The translations under genes and the position numbers were made by a program. Below, one piece after another: positions 35,301-46,061 of a DNA stretch of 64,000 bases. Under the pieces are notes generated by a model that was not told where the DNA came from, ran no database searches, and worked only from the letters and a program-made list of their open reading frames with translations. Where the stretch lies: contig QJNS01000014.1 of assembly GCA_004154925.1 (NCBI GenBank), forward strand, positions 434,001 through 498,000. The letters are read 5' to 3'. Numbering within the stretch: the first letter of the stretch is position 1; every line of letters begins with the position of its first letter. The DNA is from Monosporascus cannonballus (taxonomy: Eukaryota; Ascomycota; Sordariomycetes; Xylariales).

Positions 35301-38296
35301 TAATAAATAACTAAATTTCGTTTTTTTAAATTTTTTTTAAATCTTATTTTCCGAATTAAAAATATTTTTAAAAAATAAAAATTTACGATTAATTTCAATT
35401 TTATCCGTAAATTCCTTTACCTTTGAATTTTAACCTCCCGGTTAGTTATCCGTAAAATTTTTAAGTTTGGAATCAAAGATTTCTGCGTTCTTTAAAATAT
35501 TATAATTAATATATAAGTTATTTTATATATTAATTATTTCGAAAATTAAATTCTTTTTTAAATTAAGTTTTTAAAAATATAGAAACTTTATATAAATTCC
35601 CGACTCATAATTAAAATAAACGCCTTTTGTTTCTTTTTTTAATTAAAAAAATATTTTTATCGAACGTAATATTACACGTAATAATAACCTTGCAAAATTC
35701 GGGTACTTATATTTGGTAAATATTAAGAATTCGGTACCTTATTAAATATCTAATATAAATTTTCGATTTAAATGTTTATGTTTGGTTATTTCTTTTTCTT
35801 TTTTATTTTTTATTAACGAATACGTTCGTACGTTATATACAAAAGTTCTAAATTAATCGGGCCTAAGGTTTACCGAAATTACGTTAATTATAATAAGATT
35901 ATATTAACGGAAATATTGCCTAAATTATTAAACCAATACCTTATTAAATAAAGATTAATCGTAAAAATAATTGGAGCTTATATTATATTATTACGTTATT
36001 ATTGTTATTATTTTAAATTAAATTTCCTTAAAGAAATTTATTTCAAGTCTTATTTTAAAAGTTTTATTAATTAGTTTTTAATTTATTTATTTATTCTTTT
36101 TATAACCTTTTTAATATATGAAAGCGGAAACTTAAATTTAATTCCTTTTTTAATATATTATATTTAATAAGTTATATATCTGTTTATTACGATTATCCTA
36201 ATATCGTTATTTTGCTTAATTTTCTAAATAAGGAATTTATATGATTTATGTATTTAAAACGTAAAATGCCTAATAATGCGGAAGGTCATTTTGTAAATAT
36301 AATTAATAATTAAAAAAACAAAAAGCTTTTTATTATATTCGGTTTTAGTTATTAAAAGGTATTTAAAATTATCGTAATCCGTAAAATAATTAAAATACTT
36401 TTACGTAATATATTAAAAAGATTTGGAAATTTAATTTTTTAATAAACGTTTTAAAATTACTTAAAAACGTACGTATTAATATAAACCTTATATTTTCGGC
36501 GCGTTATCATTTTTATAATAACATTTTTGACGTTTTTCATAATTAATTTTAATATTATAAATCTTAAATACTTTAATTTTAAGTGCTAAAAATTCTTATT
36601 TTTATATAAGGGCGTAAGAAATACTTAAATCGCTTTTACGGTTTTTTTTCTTTTTTTATTAATTATTAAATATATTAAAAGTTTAGTTAAGCTTTACGAA
36701 ATTATTAAAAAAATATTTTACTTAAAAAAAACCGGTTTATATTTAAAAAAGACTAACTTATGTAATTATTAAAATTTCGCAAAAATAATATTTTCTTTAA
36801 CTTTTCCCATTTTAAAGCAATAATTTAAATCGTAATATTAAAGTTTAATTTTACGAAATACAATTTGTGAAATAATATTAATATAAATTGTTTATTAGGA
36901 TTATATCTTTAAATATAGGATTATATTTTAATTTATTAAAAGTTTTATATAGTATTTCATTAATTATTTTTTAATATTATTATTTACAAAGGAAAAAAAT
37001 ACCTGCTTTCAATATATTTCCCGTAATATTAAATATACAAATGCTGGAAATAAATATATTTTTAAACTTTATTAAATATTTTGCCTTATAATTGTCGATT
37101 ATGGTAAGTTAGGATAAAAAATAGGTATTAAAATAAATAATAATATAAATCCTTAAAGCTGGATTAAAGAAATTAAACGTACATAAATCGATAAACGCCG
37201 TAATAATATTACTAAATTATATAATAAAAATAAATATTAATCGCTTTATAATTTTCCGAATAATATATCTTTATTTAAAGAATTTTATAAGGTTTTTACG
37301 GAACCTTTTTTACCGATTATACTTAAACCGTTTATAAATTCCTTTAATATTTTGTTAATTTAAATAATAAAACTTTTAAATAATTACCCTTATAATTGCA
37401 GAATGCAAATAAACGTATTTATTAAATTCTTATAAATAGGTTTTATTTAACGTAATTAAGTAAAAATATTGATCTTTTAAGCGCATTTAATAGAATAAAA
37501 TCTATATTAAGTTATGATAATATTTTTTTTCAAATTACGATTTTAATAACATAATAACGAAAATTCTAAGTTTTTTAGTTTTAGCTTTTTAATTTATTTT
37601 TATAGCATATAGCCGAAAACCAATCCTTAAATTTTTTAAGCTTATTATAGGCTTACCAAAAAAATATCCTTAATAAGATTAATTAATTTCCATTACCTTT
37701 AATCTGATATAAAACGTTTTTTTACGGCGTTTAGGAAATTCTTTGCTATAAACGTCCCTTTAAATTTTTAAATATTATTATATTTTCGTTTTAATATAAG
37801 TAAAGTACTAAATCTGGTATTATTAATTAGGCTTTATATAGCCTACCTTGATTAAACGCAAAGCTTTGCGGTAATTTTCTCGTACGGTCAAAATGGTATT
37901 TAACAAAAAAAAGGCAAATTAATTTTTTAATTCCTGAAGTAAATTTTATATCGTAATCTTTCCTTAAATAATTAAAATAATTTAAACCGTTTTAAAAATC
38001 TAGTTTTCCATTATTACCTTAATTTATATTTAAACATTAAAATATCGGATATTAATTTTAAAAGCTTTTTATTATTTTTTATATATGGCTTCCGTAAAAT
38101 ATTCGATATTCTTATTGTATTTCTTTTCGAAATTATCAAGGTATAACTCCTTAGGTTTTTTTAAAGGAAATTTACGTTAAACGATATTAATATAAAAACT
38201 TTCCTAAAGAACTAATATTTTTGCATATTATTTTTTCGCTTAGGCATTAATTTTTACAATATATTCCTCGATTAAAAGAATTTTCCGAAAACCCGT
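31840..38296 (-). mobile_element. Internal region of copia family A (main part)
   Basis: The sequence lies between the two gypsy insertions. Removing them joins it to the short family A pieces at 24507-24571 and 45643-45875. At about 35640-35870 the minus strand reads TYSLIKNKK, and after stops GTEFLIFTKYKYP. This resembles the copia segment between integrase and reverse transcriptase (family pattern GCRAY.LIKNKK and IGYLVGY.S.NI.RIW.P). The rest is too mutated to place domains. About 6.5 kb is long for this part of a copia element, so another undetected insertion, perhaps at the repeat-rich 31840-33150 end, is possible. Confidence 0.65.
32115..32311. repeat. AAT/ATT microsatellite cluster
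   Basis: A short ATT run at about 32115-32135 is followed at 32216-32311 by an almost pure ATT/AAT array. Its central part alternates as a 12-bp higher-order unit (AATAATATTAAT). A further simple (TAA)n run lies at 33069-33096. These are slippage products in AT-rich DNA and are not gene-related. Confidence 0.9.
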
Positions 38297-38301
38297 AAAA
38301 C

Positions 38302-38731
38302 TGTTACAGAAACAGGGGTTCCTGTCTCGAGGAGACCAACCTTTGAGGCCTAACGTGGACCTGCCACGGCGAAACTCCGGTCGGAAAAACTTGGCCTTAA
38401 AAATAATTTAGGGATCTAAATAATCTAAAGGGCTGCACCAAATAAATCACATAAATCACATAGATCCACGATACACTTATTCCAGAAATTAGGATATATA
38501 ATAAATCGGTCTTTTATGTAAATAGCCACCTACTTAGTTTTTCGTTCTTTAGCTATTAATTTAAGCTTTTAACCAAAAACAACTATACCGTTCTTTAATT
38601 AAAAAAAAATTACCTTAAAATTTCCTTAACGAATATACTAAATTATTTTTCGCCTTATTATTACTTGCAAATCAAAATCTTTTTCGGATATTGCTTATAC
38701 CTCCATATAAATATATAACAGGTTCGTTATA
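38302..38731 (+). repeat. Family C copy 2, 5' LTR
   Basis: The 430-bp LTR begins TGTTACAGAAACAGGGG and ends GGTTCGTTATA (TACA mutated to TATA). It equals the 3' LTR in length. Its first 100 bp keep high GC, the remainder is degraded. Confidence 0.92.
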
Positions 38732-39283
38732 TTTTAATAATTCCTTAATTAATAACCGACAAATAATTTACCACCTAATTAAGGCATAAGCTTTTCTGAA
38801 CTTAATGCAAACAATAATATAGGACAACGTTTAAAAAATAAACAATATACGCGATCCCCGTTATTAATTAATAAAATATCATTAACAAAACTTAATAATT
38901 TACCGCTTATTAAAAAAGTTTTTTAACTAATTAATAATATAGCTCCCCTTATAACTCGATTTTAAGAAAATCCTTTTTCCCAGCCTTAACAGTAACCTTC
39001 CTTAACTCCCCAGAATACCATTCAAATCCAGGAACTAAAGCAGGAAAAAGTTGAAAAAAAAGAAAAAAAATATGGAACAAGAAATTAAAAGTCCCCAGCA
39101 AAAGAAAAATTAGGCGCTTTAAAAACAGAAGTCCAGAACCTAAAAGAAAAAAATATACGATTAAAGGGAAAAAAACCTGTTTTTCCATAATTTGGCTCCC
39201 CCAAAAGGCGAAGCCAAAAAGCTGGTTACCGATCCTTTCCATTAAATTCAAAACAAACATAAGCAAAAACCTCGATTCTACTA

Positions 39284-40350
39284 TTGTTCGGCGCAAACCG
39301 AATACGAAAAAAGATTATTCCTCCCCTTGGTTATTATAAAATGCCAAATATCAAAAGTTACAAACCAACCCCCCCTAAACCTTATAACGGATTAAAGGAC
39401 CCTGATGGATTTTTAATTCAGGCCAGATTTCACCTTAAGTTCTATAAAAATTCTTTAACGGAAAATTACCAGAAAATAATGGCCATCTTTTAGTTCTTAA
39501 TTAAACGAATACGTTAATGGTTCGAACTCATTTTAACGGATTACTTCGAAAAATACCCAAAAACATTTTCGGATCTTACTAACTACATCTTTAATAATTA
39601 TGGGAACTTTGAAAAAAAAATATAAACCTTATTTAGGGATCCCGATAAAAAATAATACGTAATTAAGCAATTACACCTTTTCAAATAAACTAAGTTAACA
39701 TTTAAATATACTACCGAATTTAACCGCCTAATAATTATTTCCAACCTACCAAAAAGCGTATTATTTTATCCTTATTACGATAACCTAAAACCTTAAATTA
39801 AAAATAAATTATATATAAAACTTAAAACTGGATTTTTTGCAAAATATATAAACAAGGTTATTATTGCCGACCGACGAACCTTTAATCGGTACCTTAACAA
39901 AAAAAAAACCAACAAATGAAATAACAACAAAAGCTTTTATAGCCAAACTAAAAAGGATAAGGGCAAACTTTAAAAGGAAACGAATTCCGCTTCGAAAAAG
40001 CCCAGGAAAAACAAATCCAAAATAAAATGTTTTAATTATGGCAAAAAGGGGCATTTCAAAAGCGAATATCGTTCCCCTACCAAAAAGGACTCCAAGAAAA
40101 AAGGGATTCCTTAACCCCAGAAAAAAGCCAGAACGGCAGAACAAAAAACCAACAATAAAGCAAAAAAAAGAAAAAAAAATTAGCTTAATTTCCTTCCAGC
40201 CAGAATTCACTATTGCCATAACCATTCAAATCCAGAACGATATCCCAAAATACGAAAATTATCTTATTTGCCAGGACTTTAAGGTTAAGGCCTACAAATA
40301 CCATCCAGAACAAATAACTTCCAGGATAACCATAAAGCTAAGATACTAAT
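39284..40350 (+). pseudogene. Gag of family C gypsy copy 2
   Basis: Begins near MFGANRIRKKIIPPLGYYKM and continues with PPKPYNGLKDPDGFLIQARF, the typical start of a gypsy capsid domain. Stops interrupt it after MAIF (39493) and at several later Gln/Trp-like positions. The region WFELILTDYFEKYP and FSDLTNYIFNNYG matches the capsid middle part. Near 40030 lies the nucleocapsid zinc knuckle KCFNYGKKGHFKSEYR, in which the second and last Cys are now Tyr. The gag protein would package element RNA in cytoplasmic particles; this copy is dead. Confidence 0.85.
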
Positions 40351-41094
40351 ACCACCTTAATTCCCAGAAATATAAAATGCACATAAAGGATAATTAGCTT
40401 CGACCAAATATTAACAGCTACAAATAATTATCCCCAAAATTTTGCAAACCCCCAAAATGTACCATTTACAAAAAAATACCATCGGTAAACCCTTATAACT
40501 TATTATATTTTATTACTTACTACCAGAATAATTATCTTATTTATCTTAAAACCAAAAAAAACAATAACTTTTAACCCGGATAAAAGAATAAAACTTTTAC
40601 CGAACCAAATAATAAATACCGATACATTAAAATTCCCCGATAGCCAAAATACCTTAAGTCTTATTACTTATATCCCGAATCAAAACGGAATTAAAATGCC
40701 ATATCGTAAAGATACCTATATTATTTCCCGATACTTTATATCTAATATAAACTCCTAAATATAAGAATACTTTTTTCGGAAATTTACTTTTTTAATCCCA
40801 TAACTCGAAAAAAACGGAACAAAAAGGTAAGCCAGGAAAAAGGCCCGACTTTGAAGCCCTAATACAAATACGGCAAAAAAATATAGTTCCGGTACAAAAA
40901 CAACCAATACACCAAATATGCTATTAAAAAAGTTCGTAAATAAAAGTTCGTTTAAATCGGAAACCATCAAAAATCAAAAAATTACGGAAACCCTCGAAAA
41001 TAAAATATCGAAAAACCTTAATCGACAAAACCTTATACGAAATAACGAAAAAAGCGCGCAACCAAATTAAGATCCCTTTCCGATATAAAGGCAA

Positions 41095-41160
41095 AATATT
41101 TAAGGCCATAATTAATTCCGGAATAAAAAATAATTTTATTTTCCTTATAACGGCAAAAAA
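41095..41160 (+). pseudogene. Aspartic protease active-site region, family C copy 2
   Basis: The plus strand reads KAIINSGIKNNFIFLITA. Gypsy proteases have Asp-Ser-Gly at this place (IDSGATxNFI pattern); here the catalytic Asp codon GAT has become AAT (Asn). This is a G-to-A change as RIP would make. The protease, which would mature gag and pol, is therefore inactive in this copy. Confidence 0.75.
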
Positions 41161-41559
41161 ACATTAGATTCCCTAAAAATACAAACTAAAATCCTACAAA
41201 TTACGTACGGTAAACGGCAACCTATCCACCTACGAAAACGGACAAATTTTTCGAAAAACAAAAAAACTCCTAATGCAAATTCAAAAACACCAAAAACGTA
41301 TCTTACTGGATATCGCTAATATCTCCAAATACGATATCATCCTAGGAATATTTTAACTCTATTTCAGCAACCCGTAAATTAATTAAAAAAAACAGATATT
41401 TTCCTAGGACAAAATACCAGAAAAAAATAATCGAAAAATCTGTTATATTATCAAAAAAATACGGATTCCTAATCAGATTTTTACGGTACCTCCGGAATAT
41501 CAAAGATTTAAAAAATTGTTCAAAAATAAAGAAAATTACGAACTACCGCCATATAATTA

Positions 41560-42500
41560 ATAGGACCACTGGATACCTATTAAAAAAGGGCATTATTCTA
41601 AATTTTATAAAATTTACCATATAAACCCAAAAAAATTAAAAACTTTATAGAAAAACATATAACTAAATTTAAAAAAAGAATACATTTAACCTTTTAACTC
41701 CTTTACCGGATATCTAATCTTTATGGTACCAAAAACTAAAGATAACAAATAAAGGATTAATAAAAATAAAAACCCTATTTACCGAAAAATGATCGACTAT
41801 AAATAATTAAATAATATTACGATTAAAAACAGATATCTTTTAACTTTTATGGATACCCTAAAAAAAATACCAATAAAGCCAAATAATTTACGGCACTTAA
41901 TTTTCGCGACGATTATTATTGCATCAAAATAACCAAAAGAAAAAAATAAAAAACGGCATTCAAAACAATATATAGGCTTTATAAATATCGAATAATGCTT
42001 ATAGGACTTATTAATACTTCCGCCAGTTTCCAAAGTTTGGTAATAATCACCTTCCGACAATTTTTAGATAAATTCGTATTTATCTATTTCGACGATATTC
42101 TTATTTACTCCGAAACTTTAAAAAAACACAAAAAACATATCGCTTAAGTGCTCAAAACTTTGGACGAAACTAACATTCGAATCAACCCTGCCAAAAACGT
42201 ATGGCACACCTAAAAACTGGATTTTCTGGGATTTACTTTTACACCCGGCCAAATTTAAATTTAATACTCCAAATTGGAAGCAATTAAAAACTGGCCTATT
42301 CCTAATAAGGCGACCGTTATAGACATCTGACAAATCTTAGGATTCACGGGTTATGTACGCAACCTAATCAAAGGATATAAAGATATAATTAAACCTTTAA
42401 CAAAACTTACTACTAAAAAATATGTTAAAAAGGAATTCGAACTTTCAAAAAAAAAAAAAAAGTATTCCGAAAATTAAAAAAAGCAATCATTAATAGATCT
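41560..42500 (+). pseudogene. Reverse transcriptase of family C copy 2
   Basis: The clearest part is 42001-42117, one open frame: IGLINTSASFQSLVIITFRQ, then FLDKFVFIYFDDILIYSE. FDD at 42088-42096 is the catalytic YxDD motif (YFDD). Upstream, PIKKGHYSKFYKIYHI and GYLIFMVPKTKDNK are recognisable RT palm and finger traces, broken by stops and shifts. Downstream, NIRINPAKNVWHT and LDFLGFTFTPG-like fragments continue the family pattern. Confidence 0.85.
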
Positions 42501-43134
42501 ATCGTAAAAATGCCCAACTTAAATAAAAGAAAACGCCTAAAGACGGATACCTCAGAATACGCCCTGGACGTAATTCTGGAATAACAAAAAATAACGACAA
42601 ATAATACCCAGTAGCATATTATTTTAAAATATTCCGAAATACAGAACTTAAATACCAGATTTACGACAAAAAGCTATTAATAATTATCAATACTTTTAAG
42701 GAATAAAAACCTTTCTTTAATAAAACAAAAAAACCTTTCGACATCTATTTTAATCACAAAAATCTTACGCGATTTATAAAAGCCCAAAAACTAAATAAAC
42801 AATATAAAAGATAATAAATTTTTTTATCCAGATTTAACTTCAAAATACATTATATCAAAAGAAAAAAAAACATCCAAACGGATATTCTCAATTGCAAAAA
42901 AAATTACGATTCCAAAATTCCCAAAAAAAATATGTAAATATTACAATATAACAAAGATAAAATTATATATCTATGTAAAATAATAAAAAAACCAACCACC
43001 GAATTGTTAATATAATTCCGAAATTCCTACAATATAGAAAAATAAAAGGAAATCCAGCAGTTAAAAGAATAACCCAAAAATCAGCTATTATATCATAACA
43101 AAATCTATGTTCCCAAAGATTAACAAAAACAATT

Positions 43135-43730
43135 CGTAAAAAAATTCCATAAGGATCTATTACATAAATACCAAGGAATCTTTAAAACCACCCGACGGCT
43201 GCAAGAAAAATACAACTTCCCTAAGCTACGCCGTATGGTCAAAACAACCATCAAAAATTACAATATTTGCAACAAAGCTAAGGTAGCACGCCATAAGCCC
43301 TACGGGCTATTATAACCTACCGATATTCCTAATAAAGTATAAAACACCATAACTTAAAATTTCATCATTAATTTACCTCCATTTAAAAACCCGGTTATTA
43401 AAATCAAATACGACGGAATATAAGTAATTATTAACAAATTTACCAAATATGGGTACTTTTTACCTTTTAAAGAAAATGCAACGGCAAAATAATTAACTTA
43501 CGCCTTTATCAAATAATACCTTAATAAACATAAAATACCTGAAAAAATCGTTTTAAACCGAAATACGCTATTCATTTTAAAATTTGGCATTAATTTCTTT
43601 AAACAAATTAATATTAAACTCAAATTTTTAATAACGTATCATCCCTAAATAAATGGCCAAACCAAAAAATTAAACCAAACCCTGGAATAATACCTGCAAA
43701 ATTACGTTAATTACCAGCAAAATAACTAGG
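43135..43730 (+). pseudogene. Integrase of family C copy 2
   Basis: The zinc-binding domain reads KFHKDLLHKYQGIFKTTRRL, then QEKYNFPKLRRMVKTTIKNY and NICNKAK. The first Cys of the CxxC pair is now Tyr. The catalytic core follows: VIINKFTKYGYFLPF, where the first Asp of the D,D-35-E triad is Asn, and ITYHP, stop, INGQTKKLNQTLE with the Glu still present. The enzyme would insert element cDNA; in this copy it is destroyed by substitutions and stops. Confidence 0.85.
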
Positions 43731-44290
43731 TAAAATTTTTACCATTAACACAAATCGCTTACAATATATTTATTAACGAAAACATAAACGTATTTCCCCA
43801 TATAGCTATATACGGACATAACGCAAAAACGGAACGACCTAAATAACCGCTTAATAAGATACCAAAAATTATTACGATTACCCCAAAAGCAAAAACATTA
43901 ACCACAAAAATCAAAACGATCCAAATCCGTTTTCGGAATAAATTGCGATTCCTTTAATAACGGATAACCTAATATTACAATAAGAAAAAAATTAAAGGAC
44001 TAATTTTAACGAAAGAAAATAAAGTTTACTTATTACGCCAAAAACAAAACGCAAATTCGAACATTTTACAAATTAAAACAAAAAGGCCCAGTAACAAATT
44101 CGACTTTAAGAAATTTAAACCCTTTAAGATTAATAAAATTATTTCCAAAACTAACTACCGCCTGTCGCTACCTAAAAACATAAAAATACATCCTGTTTTC
44201 CACATTTTTTTAATTAAATTAACACTTAAAAACGCCCCGTTAAAAACAAACTTAAAATTCGAAAAAAATTCTAACGAATACGAAATTAAA

Positions 44291-44353
44291 CGAATATTAA
44301 ATTCTAAAATAATTAAAAATAAAATCTAATATTTAATCAAATAAAAAAGATAC
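44291..44353 (+). pseudogene. Chromodomain remnant, family C copy 2
   Basis: RILNSKIIKNKI, stop, YLIK, stop, KRY matches the chromodomain of copy 1 (25755-25830) residue for residue, except that the Gln kept there is a stop here. It sits at the C-terminus of pol, as in chromoviruses. Confidence 0.78.
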
Positions 44354-44529
44354 TTACATAAAAAGAATACGTAAGAACCATTTAACCATTTAACGAATAC
44401 GATAAACCTAATTAAAACGTTCTACCGCCAAAATCTTAACCAATTATTTCCAGTACGGCTAAGGTTATAGGCGATAACAGTCCCCTGCCTAAATCTAATC
44501 CCGCGGCGCTTTAATTGAAAAAAACTAAC

Positions 44530-45117
44530 GTTTTCATAATAATATCCATTTCAAAAATAAGCTGCGCTTATTTTACGTTTACGCAATGCTGCTTTTCTTC
44601 CATCTTTTCCTGTTTTTCCAGCTGGTTTAACTCTAAGCCTTTTTTTAATAATTCCATTATTTTTTTTAAAGAAAATCTTATTAAAAACGTAATTGCCTTA
44701 ATTTCCCGATAAATTCCTTGGATTTTTCGTTTTGTTATCGACGTAATTCGGCCAATTTTTTCAGCTATTTTTTTTCTATAACTTCTTATTCTTTTTTCGC
44801 AATTTCCTGGTACGCTAAAAAATTGTTTTTAACTTCGCATTATTTTTTTTGCAAACGTTCTTACGTTTCGTTTATCTTTTTCAAAAAGTTTATCGTTAGG
44901 ACGTTATAAAAAAGGCGTTAGTAACGGGTACAGCAATTGTAGTTCGGAAAATCTAACGCGAAAAAACAGTCCTTTTCGCCGAGACGGACATAATTGGAAT
45001 AAGCAAAGGCTTTGGTCCCAAATTTTTTAATTAATTCAATACGGATATTGCGAAAATCGCGTTAATTCAAATAAGGTTTTTTTTTCTTTCTAAATACGTC
45101 CTATCATAGTAAAATTA
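44530..45117 (-). pseudogene. Antisense accessory ORF of family C gypsy (copy 2)
   Basis: On the minus strand, ATG at 45117 opens MIGRI, stop, KEKKTLFELTR. After a frame change comes RIELIKKFGTKAFAYSNYVR, then LGEKDCFFALDFPNYNCCTR, then NFLKKINET, ERLQKK, AYQEIAKKE, LKKLAELRR and QNEKSKEF. Copy 1 has the same order (KFG, YNYVR.GE.D, NYNC..CR, coiled coil). The Cys residues and the heptad-like Leu/Glu/Lys region are shared, and stops mostly fall at different places in the two copies. It lies head-to-head with pol, between the chromodomain and the 3' LTR. The product is unknown; a small Cys-rich coiled-coil protein is the best description. Confidence 0.6.
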
Positions 45118-45207
45118 GCCGAAATAACTCCAACTTTTTCCAATAAACCAAGGTAACGATTTACGGTTCTTATTTTTGGGACAAAAATTTTTAAAAAGGG
45201 GAAATAA

Positions 45208-45637
45208 TATTATAGGAACAAAGGTTCCTGTTTCGAGAAAATTAACCTTTAAAGCCTAGCGTAAACCTGTTACGGCGAAATTCCGGTCGGAGAAGCTTGG
45301 CCTTAAAAATAATTTAGGGATTTAGGTAATTTAAGAGGCTGCGCCAAATAAATTACATAAATTATATAAATCCATAATACATTTACTTTAGGAATTAGGA
45401 TATATAATAAATTGGTTTCCTATATAAATAGCTACCTATTTAGTTTTTCGCTCCTTAGCTATTAATCTAAATTTTTAACCAGAGGTAACTATACCGTTCT
45501 CTGATTGAAAAAGGAGTACCTTAAAATCTCCTTAACGAACACGCTGGATTATTCTTCGCCCTATTATTACCTGCAAATCAAGACCTTTTTCGGATACTGC
45601 TTATACCTCCATGTGGATGTATGACAGGTTCATTACA
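45208..45637 (+). repeat. Family C copy 2, 3' LTR
   Basis: A 430-bp LTR from TATTATAGGAACA (TGTTATAGG mutated) to GGTTCATTACA, followed by the AAAAC duplication. Its last 150 bp keep more GC than its first part. Confidence 0.92.
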
Positions 45638-45875
45638 AAAACAATTTACGTTAAATATATCAAAGTTTATAAGGTATTATATTCCGCCTAAAATAACGTT
45701 AAATCGTAGAGAAAAAAATTAATTAAAGTAATTAAAATAATCCTTAAAAATATTTTTAAAAATAAGATTATCCGATATATTAATTAATAATATAATATTT
45801 TAAATTAATAAATAAAAAATTATAATTAATTTAACTGTAATTATTTTGTATAATTAAAATGTTAGGTTTATAATT

Positions 45876-46061
45876 ATTATAATTAGGCTAATTGCGAAAA
45901 AAGGTTACATAAAGTATAAAGAGTAATAATTATTTAATTAGAATTAAGCTTTAAAGAACGGTAGCTAGAAAGCTCTCTATATACTGTGGGAACGCCGGAA
46001 TAAGGTTCTTCCGGGTGCTGTGGAGCTTGATAACTAACACAGATACCCCTATTCCACGACA
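45876..46061 (-). repeat. Family A 5' LTR (right)
   Basis: The 186-bp partner of 24320-24506. Its left 80 bp are strongly mutated (TGTCACAGTTAGG has become TATTATAATTAGG), while the right 100 bp next to the ligase gene are almost unchanged. The CAAGA duplication follows at 46062. Confidence 0.92.

Larger units (their letters stand above)
38302..45637 (+). mobile_element. Ty3/gypsy chromovirus, family C copy 2 (inverted relative to copy 1)
   Basis: The 7336-bp element has 430-bp LTRs (38302-38731 and 45208-45637) and exact AAAAC duplications (38297-38301 and 45638-45642). The plus strand carries gag (about 39284-40350), protease (about 41100-41150), RT (42001-42117), integrase (about 43140-43700) and a chromodomain (44291-44353), then an antisense ORF before the 3' LTR. 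The order and motifs define a chromovirus of the same family as 24577-31834. Stops throughout and catalytic changes make it inactive. It inserted into copia family A independently of copy 1. Confidence 0.93.
24320..46061 (-). mobile_element. Copia family A element with two gypsy elements nested inside
   Basis: The left LTR is 24320-24506 and the right LTR 45876-46061, both in minus orientation. They are flanked by exact CAAGA duplications (24315-24319 and 46062-46066). Without the two gypsy insertions the internal region is about 6.8 kb: 24507-24571, 31835-38301 and 45643-45875. Next to the left LTR the minus strand reads CTTTAAGGGGTA before TGTT, a polypurine tract, so transcription ran right to left. 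A copia-type integrase/RT linker at about 35640-35870 agrees with this. The element landed in the RNA ligase gene and was itself hit twice later. All coding parts are RIP-degraded. Confidence 0.9.

Noticed and set aside
38949..39296. 115-codon minus-strand frame at the start of gypsy copy 2
   Set aside because: Antisense to the 5' leader and gag start, Phe/Leu-rich, and no equivalent was noticed in gypsy copy 1.
39809..40225. 138-codon minus-strand frame inside gypsy copy 2
   Set aside because: It is the reverse strand of gag and its zinc-knuckle region; Phe/Leu-rich because gag is Lys-rich.
44515..44909. Two 63-65 codon plus-strand frames before the gypsy 3' LTR
   Set aside because: Shadows of the antisense coiled-coil ORF; Ser/Phe-rich reverse of a Lys/Glu-rich frame.
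24320..46061. Giant Starship-type cargo element
   Set aside because: No tyrosine recombinase gene or cargo genes were seen; LTR pairs and 5-bp duplications fully explain the insert as nested retrotransposons.
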